Origin: Pseudobacillus wudalianchiensis
GTDB taxonomy: Bacteria; Bacillota; Bacilli; Bacillales; Domibacillaceae
Length of the DNA stretch: 64,000 nucleotides
Reading direction: 5' to 3'
Assembly (NCBI RefSeq): GCF_001685015.1
Contig: NZ_MAYT01000001.1
Coordinates: 573,227-637,226 of the forward strand
The notes under the pieces were generated by a model that was given only the letters and a program-made list of their open reading frames with translations, did not search any database and had not been told where the DNA came from. Positions 45,188-55,173 of the stretch are shown piece by piece. Positions within the stretch are counted from its first letter, which is position 1. Every line of letters starts with the position of its first letter. The position numbers and the translations under genes are program-made.

Positions 45188-45277
45188 GTGGACAAAAAGA
45201 ATATACTGCTCTTTATCATATTGCTAATATTCGCCGTTGGCTGGGGATTCTATTATGCCTTTTTTATTATGAAATAA
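45188..45277 (+). CDS. 29-residue predicted membrane peptide downstream of lysA
   Basis: GTG at 45188 with AGAGGTGA upstream opens a 29-codon frame, MDKKNILLFIILLIFA then VGWGFYYAFFIMK: charged N-terminus and one 22-residue hydrophobic helix, ending in MK. The stop codon lies inside an 11-base-pair hairpin (45272-45310). The good ribosome binding site, codon pattern and one-helix make-up favour a real gene; I do not recognise a named family. An overlapping ATG at 45184 gives only 14 codons. Confidence 0.55.
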   Translation: MDKKNILLFIILLIFAVGWGFYYAFFIMK

Positions 45278-45312
45278 ATGGAAGGGAAGTTGAAAAAGCT
45301 CCATTTATTTAG
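45272..45312 (+). terminator. Hairpin after the 29-aa ORF
   Basis: AAATAAATGGA / TCCATTTATTT, 11 perfect pairs, 17-base loop; the right arm itself supplies the T-rich end. Confidence 0.6.
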
Positions 45313-45370
45313 TAACATAGTAAATAGTGAACAAAAACAAGGAATAGTAGCAATTTAGATTGAGAATTAA

Positions 45371-45763
<393 letters not shown>

Positions 45764-45890
45764 CAAGCTTTGACAAACGTTCGCTTTCTTCGTTGCTCGC
45801 CTGCCTGCGGTGCTCATGACCATCATGGTCGTTCCGCTTCTCGTCAGGTTTCGCGCCTCGAAAGACAAACGCTTGCAATCAGCCTGGTGG
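45764..45890 (+). repeat. Dispersed hairpin element, full-length copy B (127 bp)
   Basis: About 90% identical to copy A (37902), in the same orientation to its upstream gene. It begins CAAGCTTTGACAAACGTT and ends CAATCAGCCTGGTGG. Within the inner stem the loop differs (ATCAT against TTTAT) while GACC/GGTC pairing is kept. TATAAAGTA follows in both copies. An open frame of 60 codons crosses it by chance. Confidence 0.88.
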
Positions 45891-45902
45891 TGTATAAAGT
45901 AA

Positions 45903-45938
45903 AAAGACCCGGTATAACGACCCCGGGTCTTCTTTTTC
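45903..45938 (+). terminator. Second copy of the ribT terminator, with T-tract
   Basis: AAGACCCGG / CCGGGTCTT, nine pairs, followed by CTTTTTC. Confidence 0.88.
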
Positions 45939-46005
45939 GCATTTTAGCGTAGGCTCAAGAAAAAAAGATGACTGCTTCAATAGATGTCTGCCCATTAGCA
46001 GAAGC

Positions 46006-46548
46006 TTAAGGATTAGCAGGCGGGTCCATTGTTGGCAGCAATTTACGGCGTTCCCTTAAAGACTGTTCACGGGCGGCGAGCACCTGTGATCGATCCCTTA
46101 CTAAGTGCTTGTTATATAAATAATTGGGATCACTTTCGAGAGAAAGGGCACCGCTTTCTAAGAAGTGGCGATATTGTTGAACCACTTTTTGATCAGCAAA
46201 AGGAATTGTCATGTCAGTAAATGATGTTCCTGCTTTTATTTCCTGGAGACGATGAGTAAACTGGTTAATAAACGTTTCGCTGTCAATGCCAAGAGCGGTT
46301 AACTCATCTTTGCGCTTTTTAAAGATTTTCAGTGCTTTACCTGCTAATTTTTGGGCTCCCGAAAGATTTCCTCGGCGATGATGATATAGAGAAACGGCTG
46401 CTTGGATCAATCCGACCCAGACAGAGTCCCGTGATTGGTCTGTTTTTTCTTTCCAATATTCTTCTAATACTTCATGGCATTCAAAATAATCATGATTTTC
46501 ATGAAAGTAAACTAAAAAACTCAAATACGGCAACGGAAAAGAATACAT
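46006..46548 (-). CDS. ypuF: DUF309 protein (YpuF-like)
   Basis: A 180-residue helical protein with the DUF309 signature FHENHDYFECHEVLEEYWKE and GLIQAAVSLYHHRRGN. His, Glu and Cys residues in this motif could bind metal; function unknown. ATG at 46548 follows GGGAGGAC; the longer frame start is unsupported. It lies upstream of and divergent from scpA, as ypuF does in B. subtilis. Confidence 0.87.
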   Translation of the reverse strand: MYSFPLPYLSFLVYFHENHDYFECHEVLEEYWKEKTDQSRDSVWVGLIQAAVSLYHHRRGNLSGAQKLAGKALKIFKKRKDELTALGIDSETFINQFTHRLQEIKAGTSFTDMTIPFADQKVVQQYRHFLESGALSLESDPNYLYNKHLVRDRSQVLAAREQSLRERRKLLPTMDPPANP

Positions 46549-46698
46549 GAAAGTCCTCCCACATGAGATACATACTCTTTCTACTTTACCACGTCCTTCA
46601 CATTTCAATCAAATTGAAAAAATGGCTGGACACGAACGGTGATTCCTCTATACTAAAAAAAGGGATCGATTAAAGATCAAGAAAAACTGGTGATGAAA

Positions 46699-47448
46699 AT
46701 GCAATATAATGTAAAAACAGAAGTGTTTGAGGGGCCGCTTGATTTGTTGCTGCATTTAATTCAGCGGCTGGAAATAGATATATATGATATCCCGATGGCG
46801 GAAATTACAGAACAGTATCTTTTGTTTATCCATGCGATGAAAGAGCTTGAACTAGATGTAGCGAGTGAATATTTAGTGATGGCTGCAACGCTTCTCGCTA
46901 TTAAAAGCAAGACGCTTCTTCCTGTTCATGAGGAAGAGGAAGCGGAGGAGCTGTGGGAGGAAGACCCGCGTGAAGAATTGGTTGAACAGTTGGTGGAATA
47001 CAGGAAATTTAAAGAGGCAGCCAAGAAGCTTCAAGATAAAGAGCAGGAGCGCGGACAAATTTTTACAAAACCCCCCAGTGATCTAACGGCTTTTAGCAGC
47101 GAAGAAACGACCGTGTCTGATTTAAATGTAACAGTGTATGATATGCTCGGAGCCTTCCATAAGCTTCTCCGACGCCAAAAATTAAAGCGCCCTTATACAG
47201 CGACAGTAGCAAGGCAGGAGATTCCGATTGAAAGAAGGATGGATGAAATTCTATCCGTGCTAAAACAAAGCCGGAAGCTGTTTAAATTTGAAGAATTGTT
47301 TACTGAAGGAGACAAAGAAGTAGTAGTTGTTAGCTTTCTAGCTGTTCTGGAATTAATGAAACAAAATGAGATTATAGTAGAGCAGCAGGAGAACTTTTCA
47401 GAGTTGTTCATCCGAGCGAAAGGAGGAGCAGACGATGGCGATTATTAA
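46699..47448 (+). CDS. scpA: Segregation and condensation protein A
   Basis: Kleisin subunit of the SMC-ScpAB complex that organises and helps segregate the chromosome. 249 residues: N-terminal [31 protein letters not shown] (binds SMC neck), acidic linker, C-terminal winged helix. ATG at 46699 (MQYNVK) follows GGTGAT; GTG/ATG codons 6-9 bases earlier are possible. The 3' end overlaps scpB by 14 bases. Confidence 0.95.
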   Translation: MQYNVKTEVFEGPLDLLLHLIQRLEIDIYDIPMAEITEQYLLFIHAMKELELDVASEYLVMAATLLAIKSKTLLPVHEEEEAEELWEEDPREELVEQLVEYRKFKEAAKKLQDKEQERGQIFTKPPSDLTAFSSEETTVSDLNVTVYDMLGAFHKLLRRQKLKRPYTATVARQEIPIERRMDEILSVLKQSRKLFKFEELFTEGDKEVVVVSFLAVLELMKQNEIIVEQQENFSELFIRAKGGADDGDY

Positions 47449-48025
47449 TTGGTTAGGTATAACAGAGAGCCTGCTTTTTGCTGCAGGTGATGGAGGATTG
47501 ACTTTAAAGCAGCTTGCCCAAGTGCTTGAAATAGAGGAATTCGAAGCGGCGGGTATTATAGAAGAATTAAAAGAGAGATATGAAAAGGAAGAAGAACGAG
47601 GCATCGGTTTAATGGAATTGGCCGGAACTTATCAACTCGCAACGAAAAGGGAGCATGCTCCTTATTTAAAAAAATTGGTCGAGAGCAGTCAGCCACAGAC
47701 TCTCTCCCAAGCTGCACTTGAAACTCTAGCCATTGTCGCGTATAAACAGCCGATTACGAGGGCAGAGATTGAAGACATTCGTGGAGTGAAAACAGAAAGT
47801 GCTCTTCATACGCTTGTCGTTAAAGGGCTAATTCAGGAAACAGGGCGCAGCGAGGGACCAGGGCGGCCCATTCTGTACGGTACAACGAAGGAATTTCTCG
47901 ATTGTTTTGGATTAAGGGATTTGGCGGAATTGCCGCCGCTTTCCGAAGAATTAACTTCAGCTGAACCAGAAGAAGCTGATTTGTTTTTTGAACAATTTGA
48001 GCAAGTATTTTCAAACGAATCCTAA
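47435..48025 (+). CDS. scpB: Segregation and condensation protein B
   Basis: Dimeric winged-helix partner of ScpA, 196 residues: [21 protein letters not shown] and [22 protein letters not shown] are family signatures. The C-terminal ~25 residues are acidic and variable. ATG at 47435 follows GAAAGGAGGAG within scpA. Confidence 0.95.
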   Translation: MAIINWLGITESLLFAAGDGGLTLKQLAQVLEIEEFEAAGIIEELKERYEKEEERGIGLMELAGTYQLATKREHAPYLKKLVESSQPQTLSQAALETLAIVAYKQPITRAEIEDIRGVKTESALHTLVVKGLIQETGRSEGPGRPILYGTTKEFLDCFGLRDLAELPPLSEELTSAEPEEADLFFEQFEQVFSNES

Positions 48026-48052
48026 AAAAGCGGCATATGCCGCTTTTTTTAT
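48024..48052 (+). terminator. Terminator after scpB
   Basis: AAAAAAGCGGCA / TGCCGCTTTTTT with a TA loop, followed by more T. Confidence 0.92.
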
Positions 48053-48121
48053 TTTTCTATTCATTCTAAATGAGCTCGTCTGGCATATATTTGTACAAAT
48101 GAGCAAGGGAGAGAAGAGTGG

Positions 48122-49234
48122 ATGAAAAAAAAGCTGCCAATTGCCATCCTGGCTTTCCTGCTGTTTCTGGCAACCGGAACACCCGCAGCAGCCGAGCCGA
48201 GTGCAGCGAGTGCTGTATTAATGGAACAGCAAAGTGGACGAGTTCTTTACGCGAAAAACCCTCATGCTGTCATGCGCATTGCCAGTATTACAAAAATTAT
48301 GACAGCCATCATAGCGATCGAATCGGACAAGCTTGATGAAAAAGTAAAAGTAAGCGAGCGGGCTGTACACACCGAAGGATCGTCAGTTTACTTAAAAAAA
48401 AGAGAGAAAATTCCGCTTGAAGATTTAGTATACGGACTAATGCTGCGTTCGGGAAATGATGCGGCAGTCGCTATTGCCGAGCATGTCGGCGGAAGCTTAG
48501 AAGGATTTGTCTACCTCATGAATGAAAAAGCTAAAGAAATTGGCATGAAGCATACGTACTTTGCTAATCCGCATGGGTTAGATGACAGCGAAAAGCACCG
48601 TTCCACCGCTTATGATATGGCTCTGTTGACAAGGTATGCCATGAAAAATGCCGAGTACCGTAAGATTTCAGGAACGGAAGTATACAGGTCTCCTGATCCG
48701 GACGGGGAATGGGATCGAATTTGGTATAACAAAAACCGTCTGTTAACAGAAAAGTATAAGTATTGTACGGGCGGCAAAACCGGATATACGAAAAAAGCAA
48801 AGCGGACACTTGTCACAACTGCCACAAAAGGGGATTTGGATTTAATTGCCGTCACGTTAAATGCTCCGGATGATTGGAATGATCATATTTACCTTTATGA
48901 ACAAGGCTTTTTGAAGTATGATCCGAAAATCATTCTCCAAAAAGGAGAAGTAAAAGCAGGAAACCATCCTTTTTACAAAGGGAATATTTATCTGAAGAGA
49001 GATGTCGTCTATCCTTTAACGAAAAAAGAAGAAAAGCAGGTTGCGATCCGGTTCCATATGTTGAAACCAAAAAAGCAGTGGCAAAATGGGGAAGTGCCGC
49101 CTGTTGTAGGACAAGCAGAAGTGTATTTGAAAAAAGAGAAGCTGTATTCCTTGCCAGTATATTATAAAAATGAACAAAAAAAGCAGGAACCATCAATTTG
49201 GGAAAAGTGGAAGGAATGGTTGCCTTGGTCATGA
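48122..49234 (+). CDS. dacB: D-alanyl-D-alanine carboxypeptidase DacB (PBP5*)
   Basis: Mother-cell carboxypeptidase that limits cross-linking of the spore cortex. 370 residues: signal peptide (1-24), S55-I-T-K58, S110-G-N112, K219-T-G221, and a C-terminal amphipathic segment ending WEKWKEWLPWS. First gene of dacB-spmA-spmB, a sigma-E operon in B. subtilis; a CATATATT at about 48083 might be its -10, but the -35 is poor. ATG at 48122 follows GGGAGAGAAG. Confidence 0.93.
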   Translation: MKKKLPIAILAFLLFLATGTPAAAEPSAASAVLMEQQSGRVLYAKNPHAVMRIASITKIMTAIIAIESDKLDEKVKVSERAVHTEGSSVYLKKREKIPLEDLVYGLMLRSGNDAAVAIAEHVGGSLEGFVYLMNEKAKEIGMKHTYFANPHGLDDSEKHRSTAYDMALLTRYAMKNAEYRKISGTEVYRSPDPDGEWDRIWYNKNRLLTEKYKYCTGGKTGYTKKAKRTLVTTATKGDLDLIAVTLNAPDDWNDHIYLYEQGFLKYDPKIILQKGEVKAGNHPFYKGNIYLKRDVVYPLTKKEEKQVAIRFHMLKPKKQWQNGEVPPVVGQAEVYLKKEKLYSLPVYYKNEQKKQEPSIWEKWKEWLPWS

Positions 49235-49249
49235 ATGGCGGAATAGAAT

Positions 49250-49843
49250 ATGGTTAACTTTATATGGGTAGGGCTGACAATTATTGGTCTTGTTTTTGCA
49301 GCTGTAAATGGGAGAATGGAGGAAGTGAATGAAGCTGTTTTTAAATCAGCCGGTGAAGCAGTGACCATTTGTATTGGTCTTGTTAGCGTGCTCGTATTTT
49401 GGCTCGGATTGATGAGGATAGCCGAGGAGGCGGGGCTGCTTAGGCAGCTGGCTCGGCTAGTTGAACCATTTGCCAAAAGGCTTTTTCCTGAAGTCCCCTC
49501 TGGACATCCGGCAATGGGATATATCCTTTCCAATATGACAGCTAATTTTTTCGGGCTCGGAAATGCCGCCACTCCGCTCGGCATTAAAGCGATGGAGGAG
49601 CTGAAGCGGCTTAACGGCGGGAAGGCAGAAGCGAGTCGTTCTATGATCACTTTCCTCGCCATTAATACATCGAGCATTACCTTGATCCCGACGACTGTGC
49701 TCGCTATTCGCTTTTCTTATCATTCCGCTTCTCCCGCCGAAATCATTGCTCCTACTATTTTTGCGACTGCCTGTTCGACAATGGCGGCAATTGCCATTGA
49801 CCGTTTCTTTTATATACGAAGAAGAAAAAAGGAGGGGAAGTAA
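49250..49843 (+). CDS. spmA: Spore maturation protein A
   Basis: Membrane protein of 197 residues with about five helices; nucleoside-recognition (Gate) domain with NMTANFFGLGNAATPLGIKAM. With SpmB it is needed for proper spore-core dehydration. ATG at 49250 has only a weak GGCGGAAT site, 15 bases after dacB, so coupling is likely. Confidence 0.93.
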   Translation: MVNFIWVGLTIIGLVFAAVNGRMEEVNEAVFKSAGEAVTICIGLVSVLVFWLGLMRIAEEAGLLRQLARLVEPFAKRLFPEVPSGHPAMGYILSNMTANFFGLGNAATPLGIKAMEELKRLNGGKAEASRSMITFLAINTSSITLIPTTVLAIRFSYHSASPAEIIAPTIFATACSTMAAIAIDRFFYIRRRKKEGK

Positions 49844-50371
49844 GTGGCATGGCTTTCTCTCATGTCCATGTGGCTTATTCCAGCCATGATTGCTTTCATC
49901 CTGCTGTACGGAACATTTAAAAAAGTACCGACATATGAGAGTTTTGTAGAGGGAGGGAAAGAAGGCATTCATATCGCTGTTTCCATTATTCCTTATTTAA
50001 TTGGGATGATGGTAGCGATTGGGATATTTCGGGCTTCAGGAGCATTAGATAGTTTAGTAGAATGGGTGAGACCAGTCCTATTATGGATTGGGCTGCCGCC
50101 GGAAGTATTTCCGCTCGCGATCATCCGGCCCATTTCCGGAAATGCAGCCCTTGGAATGGTGAGCGATTTAATTGCTGTCCATGGACCGGATTCTTTTATT
50201 GGGCGGCTCGCTTCAGTGATGCAGGGGAGTACAGATACGACCTTTTACGTATTAACGGTTTATTTTGGAGCGGTAGGAATTAAGAAAATGGGGGATGCGT
50301 TAAAGGTTGGACTATGGGCTGATGTAGCAGGATTTATTGCAGCCCTTGTGATTGTGTCTTGGATGTTTTAA
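49844..50371 (+). CDS. spmB: Spore maturation protein B
   Basis: A 175-residue Gate-domain membrane protein (about five helices; RPISGNAALGMVSDLI and VMQGSTDTTFYVLTVYFG). GTG at 49844 directly follows the spmA stop; AGGAGGGG lies within spmA. Last gene of the operon. Confidence 0.93.
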   Translation: MAWLSLMSMWLIPAMIAFILLYGTFKKVPTYESFVEGGKEGIHIAVSIIPYLIGMMVAIGIFRASGALDSLVEWVRPVLLWIGLPPEVFPLAIIRPISGNAALGMVSDLIAVHGPDSFIGRLASVMQGSTDTTFYVLTVYFGAVGIKKMGDALKVGLWADVAGFIAALVIVSWMF

Positions 50372-50395
50372 ATCATAGTATTCTAACTCTGATGA

Positions 50396-50429
50396 GCGGT
50401 TCCTGCATTCGCAGGAACCGCTTTTTTTT
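50396..50429 (+). terminator. Terminator after spmB
   Basis: GCGGTTCCTGC / GCAGGAACCGC with loop ATTC, then eight T. Confidence 0.95.
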
Positions 50430-50557
50430 AGCGGGAACAAATAGAAAAGGGAAACAGGTACAATATCATGATTTTAGAAGAATGCTCTTCCTTTTCTTAT
50501 TTGAATGGATGTGTAATAATGCATAAGGATACATACTGAAAACATGAGGTGAAAAGA

Positions 50558-51289
50558 ATGGAACGATTACAAAAGGTAATTGCCCAAGCTGGCATCGCTT
50601 CCAGACGAAAAGCGGAAGAGTTGATCATAGAAGGAAAAGTAAAGGTAAATGGAAAAGTTGTAACAGAGCTTGGTACAAAAGTGGGAGTTTCTGATCGAGT
50701 AGAAGTAGGCGGAGTCCCGGTTGAACGAGAAAGAAAAGTTTATTATTTATTTTACAAGCCGCGGGGCGTGATTTCGGCTGTATCGGATGATAAGCAGCGT
50801 AAAGTGGTAACAGATTTTTTCCCGTTCGTTGAGCAGCGGATTTTTCCGGTAGGCCGCTTAGATTATGATACATCGGGCTTGTTAATCTTAACGAATGATG
50901 GAGAATTCTCTAATTTGCTTACTCACCCGCGCTATCAAATAGATAAAACGTATGTTGCTCGTTTGAATGGAATTCCTCAACGCCATCTGCTCAAAAGGCT
51001 AGCAGAAGGGATCCAGCTAGAAGACGGCAAGACGGCCCCTGCTAGAGTGAAGGAGTTGTCGGTTGATCGAAAGAAACAGCGGGCATTGATCGAGATCACG
51101 ATTCATGAAGGCAGGAACCGCCAAGTAAGGCGTATGTTTGAAGCGATTGGCTTTGAAGTGCAAAAGTTAAAAAGAGAGCGCTATGCTTTTTTAAATTTAA
51201 ATGGATTGAATGCTGGGGAATTTCGGGAACTTACCACTCATGAAGTGAAACAGCTGCGCACGTTGGCTGAGACAGGCTCTTTGCGATAA
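50558..51289 (+). CDS. rluB: 23S rRNA pseudouridine synthase RluB family
   Basis: S4 RNA-binding domain (1-60, IAQAGIASRRKAEELI) plus the RsuA-type catalytic domain with D102 in GRLDYDTSGLLILTNDG; 243 residues. Expected to modify 23S rRNA helix 89 or 90. ATG at 50558 follows TGAGGTG; an in-frame GTG 9 bases upstream overlaps that site. In B. subtilis the gene sits between spmB and resA too. Confidence 0.92.
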   Translation: MERLQKVIAQAGIASRRKAEELIIEGKVKVNGKVVTELGTKVGVSDRVEVGGVPVERERKVYYLFYKPRGVISAVSDDKQRKVVTDFFPFVEQRIFPVGRLDYDTSGLLILTNDGEFSNLLTHPRYQIDKTYVARLNGIPQRHLLKRLAEGIQLEDGKTAPARVKELSVDRKKQRALIEITIHEGRNRQVRRMFEAIGFEVQKLKRERYAFLNLNGLNAGEFRELTTHEVKQLRTLAETGSLR

Positions 51290-51344
51290 GTGATGAAACT
51301 GTCACATATCCTTCAAATCCCTTTTCATCAGAAAAAAGACAAAA

Positions 51345-51353
51345 TGGTATAAT
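51345..51353 (+). promoter_or_regulatory. Extended -10 promoter upstream of resA
   Basis: TGGTATAAT (51345-51353) with no good -35; about 107 bases before the resA start. Long enough to hold a ResD site, which I could not identify. Confidence 0.4.
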
Positions 51354-51459
51354 GGGGGTAGTTTTGAATGTTTTTTGTCGAATAACTACAGTTAATCTTC
51401 CCATTCGTTGAAGGATAAGTAGAAAAACAGATGTCTATACTTCATAAGGAGGGCCAGTC

Positions 51460-51993
51460 TTGAACAAGAAGAAAAAAAGGTTAGTCATTCGCTCTATTAT
51501 TTTAGCAATACTTGCGATCGCGGTTGGCTATACGTTTTATTCGAATTTGACGAAAGAAGCACGCGGCAATTTAAAGGAAGGTGATCAAGCGCCTGACTTT
51601 GTGCTAACGGATTTATCGGGTAAAGAACGACAGTTATCCGACTATAAAGGAAAGGGCGTTTTCTTGAATTTTTGGGGCAGCTGGTGTGAGCCGTGTAAAA
51701 AAGAAATGCCTCACATGGAAAAACTGTCTAAAGAGTTCAAGGAACAAGGGGTTGAGGTCCTCGCCGTGAATGTCGGCGATTCGGAGTTGCAGACGAAGAA
51801 ATTCGCTAAGCAGTACGGACTGACTTTCCCGATCGCCATTGACTCGACGAAGGAAGTGCAGGATGCGTACGGGATTAACCCGCTGCCGGCTACTTTTATG
51901 ATCAGCCCAGACGGGAAAGTTGAACAAATTGTTATTGGGGGATTAGTGAAAGAAGAACAGGTTCGCGCTTTGTTTGAAAAAGTGAAACCTTAA
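51460..51993 (+). CDS. resA: Extracytoplasmic thiol-disulfide oxidoreductase ResA
   Basis: Membrane-anchored thioredoxin-like protein that keeps apocytochrome c haem-binding cysteines reduced. 177 residues: N-terminal anchor (9-27), active site C76-E-P-C79 in FWGSWCEPCKKEMP. The start is TTG at 51460 with AAGGAGGG seven bases upstream. First gene of the resABC cytochrome-c maturation set. Confidence 0.95.
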   Translation: MNKKKKRLVIRSIILAILAIAVGYTFYSNLTKEARGNLKEGDQAPDFVLTDLSGKERQLSDYKGKGVFLNFWGSWCEPCKKEMPHMEKLSKEFKEQGVEVLAVNVGDSELQTKKFAKQYGLTFPIAIDSTKEVQDAYGINPLPATFMISPDGKVEQIVIGGLVKEEQVRALFEKVKP

Positions 51994-52009
51994 CTTAAGG
52001 AGTTTTAGT

Positions 52010-53623
52010 ATGGGGAAAGTAAAATGTGAATGTGGCCACGTAAATCCACATGGAACGATTTTATGTGAGTCTTGCGGCAGGGCACTGACAGAAGAAGCCC
52101 AAAGGGAAAAGCTTCATGATATGCGTTATGAAGGCAGTGCCCGGCGATCACAAACGTACAACAAAACGATTATTGATAAAGTGTGGAACTTTTTCTCTTC
52201 TGTTAAAGTTGGGATTTGGCTGATTGTGCTAACGTTAATTGCCTCTTCTATCGGGACGATTTTTCCGCAAAAGCTATTTATTCCGAACAATGTCTCTCCG
52301 GAAACTTATTATGAAGACACTTACGGCGTAGCTGGTAAGATCTATTACACGCTCGGTTTTTATGATTTATATAATTCTATTTGGTTTATTGGTTTAATTG
52401 CGGCAATCGGCGTGTCACTCGTGATTTGTAGTCTAGACCGTGTCATTCCATTATACCGGGCGTTGAAAAATCAGCGTGTTGCCCGGCATAGCTCGTTCAT
52501 GAAAAAGCAGCGTTTGTTCACTTCAAAAGAAGGGACACTTCAATCTGGCGAGCTTGATAAAGTAAAAGAAAAATTGAAAAGCAAACGTTATCATATCCGG
52601 GAAGAAGAGGGAAGTCTTCTTGCTGAAAAAGGACGTTTTTCCCGCTGGGGCCCTTATATCAATCATATTGGATTAATTATCTTTCTAATTGGCGCCATGC
52701 TCCGCTCTACAGAGGGGATGTATACGGATGCGATGTTATGGATTCGTGAAGGAGAAACGCTCGAGATCCCAGGGACACAGGGAGAATATTACTTAAAAAA
52801 CGAAAAATTCACAATTGAAAATTACGATGAAAAGAAAGACCCTGAAGTTTTCAAGGAAGCCCTTAAACGAACAGGAGGCGTCGTGAAGAATTACCAAACT
52901 GATGCTGTTCTTTATCGGGATGAAAACCGGGATCTTCCAGGAGCAAAGCCAAAACTTGTGAAAGTAAAAGACGCGGAGATCAGGGTGAACGAGCCGCTAA
53001 AGTTTGATAAGTTTGCTCTTTATCAGGATAGCTACAGCAAAGATGAAATGAAGGCAATGGAATTCGCTTTAGCCGACAAAGCCACGCAAAAAGAAGCGGG
53101 AAGAGTAAAGATTGATCTCTTTAATCCAAAGGATACATACGATCTTGGCAAGGGGTATAAGGTCGAAATAATTGGTTACTACCCTGATTATGATGGCATT
53201 GGATCAGACGGGGAACCGAAAACAAAGTCTCCGCTTCCGAACAATCCAGCCTTCTTATTTAAAATGATCTCCCCCGAGCATCCAAAGGGAGAAATCAGTT
53301 TTACAGCGATCCGTCAAACGCTTGAACCTGTTGGAAAAACGGATTATAAAATGGAGTTTAGGGGAATCGAAACGCGGAATATTTCTGCCTTGACGGTTCG
53401 CAAAGATTTAACTTTATGGATACTTGGTCTAGGTGGAGCGATCTTTATGATTGGAGTTATTCAAGGGGCCTATTGGAACCATCGTCGTTTGTGGATTCGT
53501 GAAATAAACGGTGAAATCTATGTTGCTGCCCATACGAATAAAAATTGGCATGGGTTAAAGCGGGAGATCAATTCCGTGATTGAAGGCACATCCGTTCCGA
53601 TCCCAGAAGACCAACAAGGATAG
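52010..53623 (+). CDS. resB: Cytochrome c biogenesis protein ResB
   Basis: CcsB/Ccs1-type protein of 537 residues that with ResC carries haem across the membrane to apocytochrome c. It starts with a small zinc ribbon (CECGHVNPHGTILCESCG), then three membrane helices (about 65-87, 118-138, 213-233), a large extracytoplasmic domain (about 240-460) and a fourth helix (468-488). Histidine in WGPYINHIGLIIF is a likely haem ligand. ATG at 52010 follows TAAGGAG. Confidence 0.94.
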   Translation: MGKVKCECGHVNPHGTILCESCGRALTEEAQREKLHDMRYEGSARRSQTYNKTIIDKVWNFFSSVKVGIWLIVLTLIASSIGTIFPQKLFIPNNVSPETYYEDTYGVAGKIYYTLGFYDLYNSIWFIGLIAAIGVSLVICSLDRVIPLYRALKNQRVARHSSFMKKQRLFTSKEGTLQSGELDKVKEKLKSKRYHIREEEGSLLAEKGRFSRWGPYINHIGLIIFLIGAMLRSTEGMYTDAMLWIREGETLEIPGTQGEYYLKNEKFTIENYDEKKDPEVFKEALKRTGGVVKNYQTDAVLYRDENRDLPGAKPKLVKVKDAEIRVNEPLKFDKFALYQDSYSKDEMKAMEFALADKATQKEAGRVKIDLFNPKDTYDLGKGYKVEIIGYYPDYDGIGSDGEPKTKSPLPNNPAFLFKMISPEHPKGEISFTAIRQTLEPVGKTDYKMEFRGIETRNISALTVRKDLTLWILGLGGAIFMIGVIQGAYWNHRRLWIREINGEIYVAAHTNKNWHGLKREINSVIEGTSVPIPEDQQG

Positions 53624-53652
53624 TGGGAGACTATGGTGCAACTAAGTTGATG

Positions 53653-53681
53653 TTGACTTGTGAGTGACCTTTCTTTATTTA
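53653..53681 (+). promoter_or_regulatory. Possible internal promoter before resC
   Basis: TTGACT (53653-53658), 17 bases, TATTTA (53676-53681) in the unusually long 135-base gap between resB and resC. Confidence 0.35.
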
Positions 53682-53758
53682 GAAATGAACGTGCAAAAAA
53701 TGAGGCCGACAATCAACTATAGTGTGGCATAGCTTAATTTAAAAGGAGGAAGTATCCT

Positions 53759-54946
53759 ATGTCCGATTTAGTCCAATGGAGCGGAAATCTACTATACGCT
53801 TCATTTATTATGTATTTAGTCGCCACTTTTTTCTTCGGCGGAGCGATTCGTCCAAAGAAAAATGGTGAAAAACAGGAAGAGAACCGTTGGGGAAAGCTGG
53901 GAATTACGGTAGCCATCATTGGCTTCATTTCCCAGCTAGGTTACTTTTTTACTCGTTGGGCCGCTTCAGGACATGCGCCTGTAAGTAACTTATTTGAATT
54001 TATTACGTTTTTCTCAATGATGTTAGTTGGTGCTTTTATTATTATTTATTTTATGTACCGCCTCCCGGTGCTTGGCGTATTTGCTTTGCCCGTCGCCCTT
54101 GTCATTATTGCCTATGCGAGTATGTTTCCGCGGGACATTAGTCCGCTTATCCCGGCGCTGCAAAGCCAATGGCTGCATATTCACGTAACAACGGTTGCGG
54201 CCGGGGAAGGGATCCTTGCTATTAGCTTTATTGCAGGATTAGTTTATTTAATCAAAACAATTGATCAGTCGAAGCGTAATAAACAGACGTTTTGGCTTGA
54301 AATGATTATGTATAGCCTTGTGGCTGTTATCGGGTTTGTTGCTGTTACGACGACTTTCACGCTGTCTGGTTATGAAGCGCAATTTGAGTACGTGAATAAG
54401 GACGGCAATGTCGCAAAAGAAACGTTTACGATTCCGGCTATTGTTGGTCCAAATGAAAGTAAATTGCTAACAGACGGAAAATTTGAGCCGATTGTCGATA
54501 TGCCAGCCTTTATTAATGCCAAGAAATTGAACACTACACTTTGGTCACTTGCTGCCGGCGCTGTATTGTACGGTTTACTTCGTCTATTGACAAGAAAGCG
54601 AATGGGCGCTCTCGTGCAGCCGCTCGTTAAAAACGTTAATACGGATTTGATGGACGAGGTAAGCTACCGTTCTATCTTAATCGGTTTTCCTGTTTTCACG
54701 CTTGGCGGCCTGATTTTTGCGATGATTTGGGCGCAGATTGCTTGGACTAGATTCTGGGGATGGGACCCAAAAGAAGTGTGGGCGCTTATTACTTGGCTTT
54801 TCTATGCTGCCTTTTTACATTTACGCTTATCGAAAGGCTGGCATGGAGAAAAGTCTGCCTGGCTTGCCGTAATCGGGTTTGTCATTATTATGTTTAACCT
54901 GGTTGCTGTTAATCTAGTCATTGCTGGTTTGCATTCGTATGCTTGA
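53759..54946 (+). CDS. resC: Cytochrome c biogenesis protein ResC
   Basis: CcsA/CcmC-superfamily haem-handling protein, 395 residues, about eight helices. The haem-binding tryptophan-rich motif is [20 protein letters not shown]; flanking histidines are in [21 protein letters not shown] and [16 protein letters not shown] at 53759 follows AAAGGAGGA. The terminator block begins at the base after its stop. Confidence 0.95.
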   Translation: MSDLVQWSGNLLYASFIMYLVATFFFGGAIRPKKNGEKQEENRWGKLGITVAIIGFISQLGYFFTRWAASGHAPVSNLFEFITFFSMMLVGAFIIIYFMYRLPVLGVFALPVALVIIAYASMFPRDISPLIPALQSQWLHIHVTTVAAGEGILAISFIAGLVYLIKTIDQSKRNKQTFWLEMIMYSLVAVIGFVAVTTTFTLSGYEAQFEYVNKDGNVAKETFTIPAIVGPNESKLLTDGKFEPIVDMPAFINAKKLNTTLWSLAAGAVLYGLLRLLTRKRMGALVQPLVKNVNTDLMDEVSYRSILIGFPVFTLGGLIFAMIWAQIAWTRFWGWDPKEVWALITWLFYAAFLHLRLSKGWHGEKSAWLAVIGFVIIMFNLVAVNLVIAGLHSYA

Positions 54947-55069
54947 TCGTCTCCGCTCCGCGCGGGGGCTTCACGCCTTGAAAGACAAGCGTTTTCAATG
55001 AGCCTGAGATATTGAAAATAGACTTTGTCTATATTCTTTCGTCTCCGCCCTGTGCGGGGGCTTTTTTAT
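54947..55069 (+). repeat. Duplicated resC terminator flanking a half-length dispersed element (copy C)
   Basis: Block 1 (54947-54971) and block 2 (55039-55063) agree at 22 of 25 positions (TCTCCGC...GCGGGGGC hairpin); only block 2 has the T-run. Between them, from about 54973, is the right half of the element: CGCCTTGAAAGACAAGCG...CAATGAGCCTGA, then an ATAGAC-TTT-GTCTAT hairpin (55018-55032) matching GTAGAC-CTT-GTCTAC of copy A with a compensated outer base pair. Confidence 0.85.
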
Positions 55070-55173
55070 AAGGCGCGAATAAATTGAAAAACCGTTTTAA
55101 TTAGTTAATAATAAAAAAGACAAGCTTATCGGAATTACGATGAATTTTATTGTGCAAACAGGGAGGAATTCAG

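Noticed and set aside
45770-45952. 60-codon frame crossing element copy B
   Set aside because: It runs through the repeat and the second terminator, has no ribosome binding site, and is not kept open in copy A.
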